Positions 14,176-22,704 of a stretch of DNA of 26,494 nucleotides are shown in pieces. Position numbers and translations under genes: made by a program. The stretch spans positions 1 through 26,494 of the forward strand of contig CAJURF010000048.1 in NCBI GenBank assembly GCA_910588825.1, read 5' to 3'. Source of the stretch: an uncultured Lachnospiraceae bacterium (GTDB lineage: Bacteria > Bacillota > Clostridia > Lachnospirales > Lachnospiraceae). Position 1 is the stretch's first letter. The number at the start of each line of letters is the position of its first letter. The notes under the pieces were generated by a model that worked only from the letters and a program-made list of their open reading frames with translations, was not told the origin of the DNA and did no database searches.

Positions 14176-15855
14176 CTATCTCCCAATCAAAACCTTCTTC
14201 CCACAAAAAGCAAATCCATACTTCCGTATACGTTCCTCAGGAATCCCTTTTGCCGTGAGCGCCGCCGCATACTCCTTTTCCTGGATCTGACGCAGAGCTG
14301 ACTGTACTGTATCAAGAAGTTCTTTCTCCTCCGAATCCTGTACTTTAAATTCCAGAATCACCGCATCATCCGCTTCTTCTCTTGGCTCCAGCATAATATC
14401 ATACCTCCCGAATCCGCTCTCCCGGTTGGAAGTAATCGTATATCTGCCGCTGAGTTCCACCATCAGTCCCAGCACAAATCCGTGATAAAAACGTTCCGGT
14501 TCTTCCTGGGACGGTTTCTTCCCTGTGTCAAAGTAACTGAACATCTCCAATGTCACTTTATTCATATATGCATTCATTGCTTTTAGGTCATCCAGCAGGA
14601 ACGCACGGATAAAGTCGTTGTAGTCATCGTTTCCGGAGAACCAGTCCTGAACCATATGTTCAAACATAATGCGGACTTCTTTATTGGTCAGCTTCAGCTC
14701 ATAGAATACCTGTCCTGTACGTTCAGCAAATGACGTATCCGTAACTTTTAAATATCCGCTGGCCAAGAGCAGACTCCAGACGGCGTTTTTCTTCGTAAAA
14801 AGCTGATTATAGACAATCTGCTCGTCAATCTCCACATGAATGGCGCCTCCCTTTAAAAGGTCCTCAAAATCCTTTTTTACATTGGGCTTTCCTTCCCGGA
14901 TCAGTTTTTCCACCAGAGAGTTTGCACTGGTATTCGCCCAGTAAGCTCCTATCTTTCCTTCGTCCAGAAAATTAATGACCGACCATGGATTATAGATATC
15001 ACGCCTTCTCCCAAATGTAAATCCATCATACCAATCTTTCACACGCTGTTTCTGATTGGATAACCCGTACTCATCCAGTGACTGGAAAACTTCCTCCTCT
15101 GTGAAGCCAAAACACTCCTCGTATTTCTCTGATGTTGCTGTCACCACTTTCAGATGATTCAAATCTGAGAAAATGGATTCTTTGCTGGCCCTTGTAATCC
15201 CTGTCATAATGGCGCGCTCCAGATAAGGGTTCGTTTTAAAAGCGGCATTGAACAGGCCTCTGGTAAAAGAAACCATCTCACTCCAGTAACCGTACACCCA
15301 GGCTTCCTGCATAGGGGTATCGTATTCATCCAGAAGAATAATGACCCTTTTTCTATAATAACGTCCTAAATACTCTGTCAGCGTCCCCAGGGACGATGTT
15401 GCCGCATAATCCTCCATGTCCGCACAGACATTTCTAAAAAAACTCTTTTCTTTGTCATTGAGCAGAGTGCCTTCCAGGAGAAAATCATATCTGTTATAAA
15501 GCTTCTCTATAATATAACAGATTTTTTTCCTGGCTTCCTGAAAAGATGTTTCTTTTACATTGGCAAAACTCAGAAAGACTACCGGATAATTTCCCTGCAG
15601 ATTACGGTAGCATTCCGTTTTCCAGATCGAAAGGCCTTCGAATAAGTCATCCCTGCCAGCATAATCCAGAGAAAAAAACTTCTCCACCATGCTCATATTC
15701 AGGGTTTTACCGAACCTGCGGGGGCGGGTAATCAGCGTCACTTCATCGCCGGCCTCCCACCACTTTCTGATAAAATCCGTCTTGTCCACATAAAAGTTGT
15801 GAGCTTCCCTGAGCTTTTCAAAATCCTGATATCCAATCCCAACTGTTCTGCCCAT
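14176..15855 (-). CDS. AAA-ATPase/PD-(D/E)XK nuclease-domain protein (copy 1)
   Basis: A 559-residue protein, full length for the family. The N-terminal AAA-ATPase_like part begins VGIGYQDFEKLREAHNFYVD, with the P-loop variant TRPRRFGKTLNMSM (about residues 43-56), Walker B VIILLDEYDTPM (about 172-183) and the sensor-like segment AIMTGITRASKESIFSDLNH. The C-terminal PD-(D/E)XK part (PDDEXK_9 type) has GFGRYDIML then AVILEFKV, giving the D...E-x-K set, with conserved YGFAFCGKKVLI at the end. GGGAGA precedes the ATG at 15855. It lies 36 bases after the related copy 2 on the same strand, so the two probably form one operon. The biochemical role of this family is not established. The patchy, expanded pattern in gut Clostridia and Bacteroidetes suggests an accessory or conflict role. 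Confidence 0.88.
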   Translation of the reverse strand: MGRTVGIGYQDFEKLREAHNFYVDKTDFIRKWWEAGDEVTLITRPRRFGKTLNMSMVEKFFSLDYAGRDDLFEGLSIWKTECYRNLQGNYPVVFLSFANVKETSFQEARKKICYIIEKLYNRYDFLLEGTLLNDKEKSFFRNVCADMEDYAATSSLGTLTEYLGRYYRKRVIILLDEYDTPMQEAWVYGYWSEMVSFTRGLFNAAFKTNPYLERAIMTGITRASKESIFSDLNHLKVVTATSEKYEECFGFTEEEVFQSLDEYGLSNQKQRVKDWYDGFTFGRRRDIYNPWSVINFLDEGKIGAYWANTSANSLVEKLIREGKPNVKKDFEDLLKGGAIHVEIDEQIVYNQLFTKKNAVWSLLLASGYLKVTDTSFAERTGQVFYELKLTNKEVRIMFEHMVQDWFSGNDDYNDFIRAFLLDDLKAMNAYMNKVTLEMFSYFDTGKKPSQEEPERFYHGFVLGLMVELSGRYTITSNRESGFGRYDIMLEPREEADDAVILEFKVQDSEEKELLDTVQSALRQIQEKEYAAALTAKGIPEERIRKYGFAFCGKKVLIGR

Positions 15856-15891
15856 TGATTCTCCCTTAAAAATATACGGCTCCCTGCGGTC

Positions 15892-17568
15892 TCATTTTCC
15901 CTTTACCAGACATCTCTTCTTGAAAAAAGATAGACCAAAGCATAACACCTGGTCATAATCAGCCTCAAATTCCTCGGCATACGTCCTGGCATCAATCTGC
16001 CGGAGTGCTTCCTCGCAGTCGCGTCCCAGCTGTTTCCATGTTTTAGAATATTTTGCCTCAAAAACTGCCGCCCGGCCGCCACAGGGATCCATCACCACCA
16101 CATCGCTGCGGCCCTCTCCATGCTCTCGATTAGATTCCACCATATACCCGGCGCCTGCAAAAATTCCAGCTAAAAACGCATGATAATAATCCTCTTTATA
16201 GTCATGATAGCTGATTGTCCTGCGCAGCAGCGCATTCATTTCCTCTGTCAGCACCTGGCAGTCCCCGCTCCAGACCGCCTCAAAAAGCTCCCGCCTGTTC
16301 CATAGTTTCGCTTTATCCAAAAACCATGTCTGAACCGTACTCTGAAAAATTTCCCCAATCTCCGCATTGGGTATTGTCAGCGCAGATACACCATCCGGCA
16401 AAGTGTCTGTCAATTCATCATCCCTTATTTTTGTAAGATATCCTGTGAAATAGAGAATGCTCCATAGATTATCCTCAGAAGAATGCAGGTAGTCATAAGT
16501 ATGAGATTCCTCTATCCCCTGGGTAATATACCCGCCGGACATGAGCGTTTCCAGTTTTCCTGTGATACTGCTTCCCGCATAGTCAATAAACGAACGGATA
16601 ATGGCATTGTCACTGGTGTTTTTCCAATAACCCGCCGGCTTTGCCGCAGGGTCACGCTGAAGATCCCTAAGGTAACACATCACATCCCAGGGACAGTACA
16701 CATCGAATGTCCCAAAATGGTAGCCGTCATACCACTTTTTTATGCTCACCGCCTGATCTGTGATACCTGCATCCCGCAAAAGCTTATCCACGTCTTCTCC
16801 GGTGAATCCAAAATATTCATTCAGCCCGGAAGAAGCAATGGTATCAGAAACAAAATTGTTCGTTCCTGTGAATATACTTTCCTTGGCAATCTTCAGGCAG
16901 CCAGTCAGCACTGCAAATTTAAGAAATATATTATCCTTGAGCGCTGTACTCATCAACGCCTTAATTACTTCCAGCATTTCTGCATAATAATCATAGCTGC
17001 TTGCTTTCGCAACAGGAACATCGTACTCGTCCAACAAGAGAATCACTGGTTTTCCATAATATTCCCTCATCGCCTTAATCAGCAGAGCCAGACTTTTCTT
17101 CACTTCTGCCGTAGACGCATTTCCCGTAACAATCCGCCGGATGATCTCTCTGTCATAGACATTCACCTGATCGCTGTCCAGCAGATACAAATGCTCCTTA
17201 TACACATCGGAAATCGCTGACACAAGCATTTCATACGCACTTGCAAAATTAAGGCCGTCTACATCCTTGAACGATAAAAATATCACAGGATATTGATTCA
17301 TCCATCTGCCGCAAAGCTCCCCGCTGCTTCCTATCTCCAGTCCCTCAAATAATGCACGGCTGTCCTTTGTGATATCAAAAAAGCTGGACAGCATACTCAT
17401 CCCCAGTGTTTTTCCGAAACGGCGGGGACGGGTAATCAAGGTGACCGCTGTGGATTCTGTTTTCAAAATCTCTGCAATCATCCCGCTTTTGTCTATATAG
17501 TAATATCCGTTTTCCCGGATCTGTTCAAAATTGGAAATTCCTACTGGAATTTTTATATTTTTCATCAT
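15892..17568 (-). CDS. AAA-ATPase/PD-(D/E)XK nuclease-domain protein (copy 2)
   Basis: A paralogue of the following gene. From ATG 17568 it gives 558 residues, almost equal to copy 1 (559). It reads KIPVGISNFEQIRENGYYYI, the P-loop variant TRPRRFGKTLGMSM, Walker B VILLLDEYDVPVAK and the segment AVLTGCLKIAKESIFTGTNN. The C-terminal nuclease part has GEGRSDVVVM then AAVFEAKYSKTW (D...E-x-K) and ends LCFGLSFFKKRCLV. The frame is open up to 17637, with several possible starts. A TTG at 17580 has GAGGG in front of it, while ATG 17568 fits the family N-terminus best, so the start is uncertain by a few residues. The two copies have diverged strongly in sequence but keep all key motifs. It follows the glycosyltransferase gene on the same strand. 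Confidence 0.86.
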   Translation of the reverse strand: MMKNIKIPVGISNFEQIRENGYYYIDKSGMIAEILKTESTAVTLITRPRRFGKTLGMSMLSSFFDITKDSRALFEGLEIGSSGELCGRWMNQYPVIFLSFKDVDGLNFASAYEMLVSAISDVYKEHLYLLDSDQVNVYDREIIRRIVTGNASTAEVKKSLALLIKAMREYYGKPVILLLDEYDVPVAKASSYDYYAEMLEVIKALMSTALKDNIFLKFAVLTGCLKIAKESIFTGTNNFVSDTIASSGLNEYFGFTGEDVDKLLRDAGITDQAVSIKKWYDGYHFGTFDVYCPWDVMCYLRDLQRDPAAKPAGYWKNTSDNAIIRSFIDYAGSSITGKLETLMSGGYITQGIEESHTYDYLHSSEDNLWSILYFTGYLTKIRDDELTDTLPDGVSALTIPNAEIGEIFQSTVQTWFLDKAKLWNRRELFEAVWSGDCQVLTEEMNALLRRTISYHDYKEDYYHAFLAGIFAGAGYMVESNREHGEGRSDVVVMDPCGGRAAVFEAKYSKTWKQLGRDCEEALRQIDARTYAEEFEADYDQVLCFGLSFFKKRCLVKGK

Positions 17569-17642
17569 AAAATAATGCAATAATTTCTTTTCCCTCTTTT
17601 TATTTTTCATGATAACACGGGACGGTCTTTTCCACAAGCACC

Positions 17643-18590
17643 TTATACCAACGTCTCCATCAAATGCCGCTTATTCTCCGAAACCCTCTGCAACTCCATC
17701 TCAAAATCCTGTCTGTTTTTCTGCACAATGGTCTGCAGTGTCAGTCCGGCAAAAAAAGACTGAATGGCGGCAATCACCGTAAACCCGCACACAATCAACG
17801 TGGGAAAATTGGGCACCAGCCCGGTTTTCAAAAAAGTATGTACAACAGGTATGAAGAATCCCGCGGAAATCAATACCAGCAACAGGGCAACAGCGCCAAA
17901 AAAACCTGCCGGCCTGTAAGTACGGTACATTCTGGCAATTGTCCGCAAAATCTTGATACCGTCAACATATGTATTCAATTTGGATTCGCTCCCCTCCGGA
18001 CGATCCCGGTAATTGATCACCACATTTTCCACCGCCATATTTTTGTCAACTGCGTGGATACTCATTTCTGTTTCGATTTCAAATCCTTTTGACAATACGG
18101 GAAAAGTCTTTACAAATTCATAACTAAATGCCCGGTATCCTGTCATGATGTCTTTGATATCGTTTTTGAATAAGAAATTAATGCTTTTTCGAACTAAGGA
18201 ATTCCCGACCCCATGAAAAGGCCGTTTATTTTCTTCAAAATAAGTGGAGGACAGCCGGTCCCCCACCACCATATCCGCCCTGTCCGCAAGAACCGCATCT
18301 GACATTTCCCTGGCAGCTTCCGCCGGGTAAGTGTCATCTCCATCTGTCATAATATAGCACTGGGCATCAATCTCCCGGAACATCCGGCGCATCACATTCC
18401 CTTTTCCCTGCTGGCGTTCATCGCGGACAACAGCCCCGGCTTCTCTTGCTATCTGGGCTGTATGGTCTGAGCTGTTATTATCATATACATAAATGACAGC
18501 TTCCGGTATAATTTTTTTTAAATCAGAAATGACTTTCCCGATTGTTCTTTCTTCGTTATAGCAGGGAATCAATACTGCTATTTTATCCAT
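17643..18590 (-). CDS. Family 2 glycosyltransferase, GtrB/DPM1-like, with two C-terminal TM helices
   Basis: A 315-residue protein from the ATG at 18590 (MDKIAVLIPCYNEERTIGKV), after GGAGGAAG inside the end of the preceding gene. The GT-A fold shows LIPCYNEE, the DNNSSD segment and the metal-binding DxD-type motif TDGDDTYP (about residue 93). After the catalytic part come two hydrophobic segments, FFGAVALLLVLISAGFFIPV and TLIVCGFTVIAAIQSFFAGL, as in polyprenyl-phosphate glycosyltransferases (GtrB, DPM1-like). These transfer a sugar to undecaprenyl phosphate on the cytoplasmic face. It lies 16 bases after the DUF2142 membrane protein, so the pair is almost certainly an operon for lipid-linked sugar and its use in a surface glycan. 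Confidence 0.88.
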   Translation of the reverse strand: MDKIAVLIPCYNEERTIGKVISDLKKIIPEAVIYVYDNNSSDHTAQIAREAGAVVRDERQQGKGNVMRRMFREIDAQCYIMTDGDDTYPAEAAREMSDAVLADRADMVVGDRLSSTYFEENKRPFHGVGNSLVRKSINFLFKNDIKDIMTGYRAFSYEFVKTFPVLSKGFEIETEMSIHAVDKNMAVENVVINYRDRPEGSESKLNTYVDGIKILRTIARMYRTYRPAGFFGAVALLLVLISAGFFIPVVHTFLKTGLVPNFPTLIVCGFTVIAAIQSFFAGLTLQTIVQKNRQDFEMELQRVSENKRHLMETLV

Positions 18591-18606
18591 ATGTAATTTC
18601 TTCCTC

Positions 18607-20523
18607 CTAACCCGACAGTGTATACCGAATGATATCAAGAATCGTAATCCCGTTGAGCACCAGCAGGAGCATATAATAATACATTCCCCTCTCTGAATGA
18701 GAGACAATATATCTCACATCTTTCTTCTTTTTATCATTGGAATACATGACCAAAAAAGCTGGAAAAATGATCAGCGGTATAAAATATCTTCCCTGAATTC
18801 CTTCAATCAATTCACTTTTAAAAGGTGTCCATTGGACATATAAGCTTGTGAAAATCAACCCTGTGCCCCCAAGGAATATAAGAAACATAATCAGCTGGTC
18901 AAATCTGCGGGGTTTCACTTCGAGCCTTTTGTAATTACAGATTTCATACAGAAAAAATATGAGAAAAACCACCCACACAAAAGGCGATATTTCTATATTC
19001 AACGCCCCCATAAAGGAACCAAACATGGTCTGTATCCAATGATTCCCGTATTCTATAATGCTCTGGATGACGACTACATAGAACTTATCTATATTTGTCA
19101 GAACATACTGAATCTGTTTTCCAGCATTTACCCCAGGCTGAAATTCCATCAAAAATCCGGAACACATTTTCAGCCAGATTAAGTTGAAAATCATTGCAGC
19201 GCCCATAATTCCAAATTTAAAACCTGCCCATGCTTTACGCCCGCCTATTTTCTCATTGGGTATCAGAAAGATGAGAAGTACCAAAACAATATAAACGATT
19301 TTACACAACGCGATCAGTATACTGAGCACTGCAAGAGTGAAAATATCTCTTTTGCGTATCCTGTCTTCGTTGTTATAACTTACGTATAAAACATATGCGG
19401 TAAAAGCCAGGCACAAAGATGTGGTAAATCCATCTGTTGACATGGAAACCATCTCCTGCATAGTCATGGGAAAGACCATGATCATAAAAAGGATTTTCCT
19501 GCCAAACGGGATTCGATACAGCGCCCAGAGGCACAGAACCGTACTGGCCAGAAAATTTCCGAATTTTCCCCCGTAAAATATTTTTGACACGTTATTGGTA
19601 AAACATCGTGCTATCTTAATCCCCACTGCATGAGGAAGGTAGCTCACAGGCGCATACAAGGCGGTATTGCTGAACGTGAACATCTCTTTATTTTCCCAGT
19701 CCAGTTCCTTGTCCGGTTCCATATAATCATCCACCTCTGCCGGAAGATAATTACCTCCGATTGTCCCGCCATACAACCCCTTTGATACAAGATCTCCACA
19801 GGAAATTTCAAAAGCCCTTCGAAAATGATTGTCTTCATCCGGAGCCATACCCGGGGTGCACAGCCACATATAAACACATCCCAGGATGATGAAAAGCCCT
19901 GACATGATGATTCTTTCATCTACGGCCAGTAAGATTAATATACCGAACAAAAACGCAGTAATAAATGCCGCGGCCACAACACATCTTTTTGCCGGCATAT
20001 CTGTAAAGTTTAATTGGTAACAGATGGTTTTTCCATATAGATAACTGCCGTTGTGATAGCATAAACCACCGCTTTCTGAGGATAACCAGACAGCCACTGC
20101 ATTATCGCCTTTAAAGTCATCAGACAGTTCTATGCTGTACTCTCTTTCTGCATGTGTCTCAAATGGCTCCTCCAAAACAAGGGTCTGATAGCCATTGTCT
20201 TCCATACTGGCAGTGTCGATTTTCCATTGATCAATGAGTGTATCATTTTCGAAGAGCGTAACTGAGAGAGTCCCCTTATTCTTCTTGTCATACGTGCCAA
20301 ACTGTATGGAAATTTTGGTCAAATGAATATTTTTATCTACTCTGAATTTCTGCGTAATCTTATCAGAGGTTTTAAATTTCAAAACCTCCGCCTCTTTCAT
20401 CCGCCTGGTTGTTCCGTCAAAAGAGTGTTCTGCGTGGACAAAAAAGAAAGAGGAAATGAGAAAGAACAAGATTACTGACAACAGAATGTCTTTGTATTTT
20501 ATTAGATTGTGTAAGACTTTCAC
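18607..20523 (-). CDS. DUF2142 polytopic membrane protein (likely GT-C-like surface-glycan enzyme)
   Basis: A 638-residue protein. A first TM helix (12-30) is followed by an extracytoplasmic beta-rich domain (about 45-175). Roughly ten more hydrophobic helices follow from about 180 to the end. The motif TPGMAPDEDNHFRRAFEIS (about 225-243) is the DUF2142 hallmark, with acidic residues and His in the first outer loop where GT-C enzymes keep their catalytic Asp. It has been treated as a relative of lipid-sugar-using glycosyltransferases. The GtrB-like gene directly downstream would supply such a lipid-linked sugar. The ATG at 20523 lies in a leader with tandem promoter-like repeats. Acceptor and sugar are unknown. 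Confidence 0.85.
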   Translation of the reverse strand: MKVLHNLIKYKDILLSVILFFLISSFFFVHAEHSFDGTTRRMKEAEVLKFKTSDKITQKFRVDKNIHLTKISIQFGTYDKKNKGTLSVTLFENDTLIDQWKIDTASMEDNGYQTLVLEEPFETHAEREYSIELSDDFKGDNAVAVWLSSESGGLCYHNGSYLYGKTICYQLNFTDMPAKRCVVAAAFITAFLFGILILLAVDERIIMSGLFIILGCVYMWLCTPGMAPDEDNHFRRAFEISCGDLVSKGLYGGTIGGNYLPAEVDDYMEPDKELDWENKEMFTFSNTALYAPVSYLPHAVGIKIARCFTNNVSKIFYGGKFGNFLASTVLCLWALYRIPFGRKILFMIMVFPMTMQEMVSMSTDGFTTSLCLAFTAYVLYVSYNNEDRIRKRDIFTLAVLSILIALCKIVYIVLVLLIFLIPNEKIGGRKAWAGFKFGIMGAAMIFNLIWLKMCSGFLMEFQPGVNAGKQIQYVLTNIDKFYVVVIQSIIEYGNHWIQTMFGSFMGALNIEISPFVWVVFLIFFLYEICNYKRLEVKPRRFDQLIMFLIFLGGTGLIFTSLYVQWTPFKSELIEGIQGRYFIPLIIFPAFLVMYSNDKKKKDVRYIVSHSERGMYYYMLLLVLNGITILDIIRYTLSG

Positions 20524-20570
20524 CTGTTTTCCCCCGAAGCGCCAAATTATCTGTAGTATATATCACCATT

Positions 20571-20599
20571 ATAATAGGTCAATTTCACCCTAAAGTCAA
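20571..20599 (-). promoter_or_regulatory. Promoter P1 of the DUF2142-glycosyltransferase operon
   Basis: On the minus strand: TTGACT (20594-20599), a 17-base spacer and TATTAT (20571-20576). It coincides with direct-repeat copy 1 (20573-20602). It lies about 48 bases before the ATG at 20523. Confidence 0.55.
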
Positions 20600-20668
20600 T
20601 AGAACAATTATATACATAACAAAAAAACCTACGCTTTTAATAGGTCAATAAATCCCTAAAGTCAATAG
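20573..20668. repeat. Pair of 30-bp direct repeats, 66 bases apart
   Basis: Copy 1 (20573-20602) and copy 2 (20639-20668) share AATAGGTCAAT at the start and CCTAAAGTCAATAG at the end, differing only in the five bases between. Each holds a complete -35 and spacer on the minus strand. They fill the region between the DUF2142 gene and the divergent XRE gene, so they may also be the operators of that regulator. Confidence 0.8.
20637..20665 (-). promoter_or_regulatory. Promoter P2, duplicate of P1
   Basis: On the minus strand: TTGACT (20660-20665), a 17-base spacer and TATTAA (20637-20642), inside direct-repeat copy 2. It has the same arrangement as P1, 66 bases further upstream, with a weaker -10. 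Confidence 0.45.
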
Positions 20669-20748
20669 GTCTGTATGACATAATCAAATTGCCGTTCTGT
20701 TATATAACGCCCTAAAAATACTCATAATAAGAATGGAGGTTTGTGAGA

Positions 20749-20982
20749 ATGTCACGACTGAAAGAATTACGAAAGGAAAAAGGATATACTCAAATCAGGA
20801 TGCAGCATTTGACAGGTATTGACCAGAGCGATTACTCAAAAATCGAAAACGGAAAGAGGTACTATACATTCGAGCAATGCCGGAAAATCGCTCTGGCATT
20901 GGATACGAGCATGGATTATCTGGCCGAATTGACAGATGTAAAAACCCCATATCCCAGAAAAAGCAAAAGCCAGGTCAGATAA
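20749..20982 (+). CDS. Small XRE-family helix-turn-helix regulator
   Basis: A 77-residue DNA-binding protein made up of little more than one Cro/C1-type HTH. It reads RLKELRKEKGYTQIRMQHLT, GIDQSDYSKIENGKRYYTFE and LALDTSMDYLAELTD. The ATG at 20749 is chosen because GGAGGT (20735-20740) lies 8 bases before it. The in-frame GTG at 20743 is too close. It is divergent from the DUF2142-glycosyltransferase operon, and the 30-bp repeats between them are candidate operators, so it may control that operon. It ends inside a terminator stem shared with the convergent sulfate operon. Confidence 0.88.
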   Translation: MSRLKELRKEKGYTQIRMQHLTGIDQSDYSKIENGKRYYTFEQCRKIALALDTSMDYLAELTDVKTPYPRKSKSQVR

Positions 20983-21014
20983 CCAAACGGATTCTATCTG
21001 ACCTGCTTTTGCTT
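20961..21014. terminator. Bidirectional terminator between XRE gene and sulfate operon
   Basis: The arms 20961-20981 and 20995-21014 are complementary over 20 pairs with one bulged C (AAGCAAAAGC...AGGTCAGATA). T-rich tails occur on both strands (GCTTTTGCTTTC on plus, GCTTTTTCTGG on minus). The left arm overlaps the last codons of the XRE gene, and cysA ends 11 bases after the right arm. Confidence 0.8.
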
Positions 21015-21024
21015 TCATCAGGCT

Positions 21025-21774
21025 TTACTGCGTCTTCCCCTTCACAGCCCGCAAAGCCTCAAACCGGACTGTGTCAATAAATTCTGCCACGAACTCTGTC
21101 TCAGGATGCATACAGATGTCATCCGGGGTTCCCATCTGCTCCACCCGTCCCTGATTGGTCACAATCACCAGGTCAGCCACTTCCATGGCTTCCTCCTGGT
21201 CATGGGTTACAAAAATACTGGTGACTCCCACCCTCTCAATCATCTCCCGAAGCCAGGTGCGCAGCTCCCGGCGCACCTTTGCGTCAATGGCCGCAAAAGG
21301 CTCATCCAGAAGCAGCAGCTGAGGATTGGGCGCCAGAGCTCTTGCAAAAGCCACTCTCTGGCGCTGTCCTCCAGACAGCTGATGGGGATAGCGTTTCCCC
21401 AGGTCCTGCATGGAGATCAGTTCCAAAAGTTCTTCCACCCTGCTCTTTATCTCTGCTTTACTCTTTTTCTGCACTTCCAGGCCGAAGGCAATGTTGTCTG
21501 CCACTGTCATATAGCGAAACAGCGCATAATTCTGGAATACAAAACCAATCCCCCGCTTACTTCCGGGGAGTTCATTCACCCGGGCCTCATTGATGAGAAT
21601 GTCGCCGGAATCCGGCCTATCCAATCCAGCAATCATTCTCAAAATGGTGGTTTTCCCACTTCCGCTGGGTCCCAGCAGGGCCGCCAGGCATCCCCTCTCA
21701 ATCCCGAAGCTCACGTCATTGGATGCCTGAAAACCGTCAAAAGTTTTCATAATATGCCGCATTTCTACATACAT
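21025..21774 (-). CDS. cysA: Sulfate/thiosulfate ABC transporter ATP-binding protein CysA
   Basis: A 249-residue ATPase, starting MYVEMRHIMKTFDGFQA at the ATG 21774, which has AGGGG eight bases upstream. An upstream in-frame ATG (21804) overlaps cysW and lacks such a site. Walker A is GPSGSGKTT, the signature LSGGQRQRVAFARALA, Walker B LLLLDEPFAAID and the switch His FVTHDQEEAMEVAD. It is shorter than proteobacterial CysA (about 365) because the C-terminal regulatory domain is absent, as is common in Firmicutes. It is the last gene of sbp-cysT-cysW-cysA and energises sulfate uptake on the cytoplasmic face. Confidence 0.92.
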   Translation of the reverse strand: MYVEMRHIMKTFDGFQASNDVSFGIERGCLAALLGPSGSGKTTILRMIAGLDRPDSGDILINEARVNELPGSKRGIGFVFQNYALFRYMTVADNIAFGLEVQKKSKAEIKSRVEELLELISMQDLGKRYPHQLSGGQRQRVAFARALAPNPQLLLLDEPFAAIDAKVRRELRTWLREMIERVGVTSIFVTHDQEEAMEVADLVIVTNQGRVEQMGTPDDICMHPETEFVAEFIDTVRFEALRAVKGKTQ

Positions 21775-21788
21775 AGTCGTTTCCCCTA

Positions 21789-22679
21789 TCACTTTTTCTT
21801 CCATTCAACCAGATTCCTGGCAATCAAAATCAGCACTGCCAGCAGCACCAGGATAGACGATACCGCAAAGGCTGCTGTAGTGTTAAACTCATTGTATAGA
21901 ATTTCCACATGCAGCGGAAGTGTATTGGTCTTCCCCCGCAGATGGCCGGAAATTACCGATACCGCGCCGAATTCCCCCATAGCCCTGGCTGTACACAGAA
22001 TCACTCCGTACAGCAGTGCCCACTTAATATGGGGAAACGTAATCCGCCTGAAAATGGTAAAACCGCCGGCCCCCATCAGTGCAGCCGCTTCCTCCTCATC
22101 CTTTCCCTGTGCGTTCAGCACTGGAAACAATTCACGAAAAACAAACGGAAAAGTGACAAAAATAGTTGCCAGGACCACCCCCGGAACCGCAAACACAATT
22201 TTAATATCATGGGCTTTGAGGAAATCCCCCATCCACCCAATATTCCCGAAGGTCAAGATAAACACCAGCCCCGCAATCACCGGGGAAATGGAAAACGGAA
22301 TATCAATCAGGGAGGCCAGCACCTGCCTGCCCCGGAAATAAAATTTCGACAACAGATACGCGGAAAAAATTCCGAATATGGTATTTACCGCCACGGCTGT
22401 CACTGTGGCCAGCAAGGTGAGCATCAGCGCCTTCACCGTATATTCATCCAGCACTGCCTCCTGATATGCCGCCCATCCGTCACCCAGCGCATTGACAACC
22501 ACCACAATCAGCGGCAGTATCAGCATAACAAATAAAAACAGCACGCTGACCCCGATGAGCATATATTTGATCACAGGCCTGGAGCTCTCCCTGGGCGGCT
22601 CAATTACTTTTTGAATGGAATGAATCCCGTCCCCGCTCACATCCTGATTGTACATTCTCTGCTTCTTTTTTTCTGACAT
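21789..22679 (-). CDS. cysW: Sulfate ABC transporter permease CysW
   Basis: A 296-residue inner-membrane permease with six or so TM helices after a 40-residue polar N-terminus, longer than usual (MSEKKKQRMYNQDVSGDGIH). The family EAA loop is seen as EEEAAALMGAGGFTIFRRIT, followed by FPHIKWALLYGVILCTARAMGEFGAVSVISG, which is typical of CysW. It lies 25 bases after cysT and 14 before cysA. It forms the translocation pore with CysT. Confidence 0.93.
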   Translation of the reverse strand: MSEKKKQRMYNQDVSGDGIHSIQKVIEPPRESSRPVIKYMLIGVSVLFLFVMLILPLIVVVVNALGDGWAAYQEAVLDEYTVKALMLTLLATVTAVAVNTIFGIFSAYLLSKFYFRGRQVLASLIDIPFSISPVIAGLVFILTFGNIGWMGDFLKAHDIKIVFAVPGVVLATIFVTFPFVFRELFPVLNAQGKDEEEAAALMGAGGFTIFRRITFPHIKWALLYGVILCTARAMGEFGAVSVISGHLRGKTNTLPLHVEILYNEFNTTAAFAVSSILVLLAVLILIARNLVEWKKK

Positions 22680-22704
22680 TAATTTTCTCCAAACCGATTA
22701 AATC

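Noticed and set aside
20573..20668. CRISPR array or plasmid iterons
   Set aside because: There are only two copies, one spacing unit, and each copy is explained by a -35/spacer/-10 promoter; no cas or rep genes are present.
21106..22341. 411-codon frame on the plus strand opposite cysA/cysW
   Set aside because: It is a shadow of the GC-rich cys genes; the opposite strand carries all conserved motifs.
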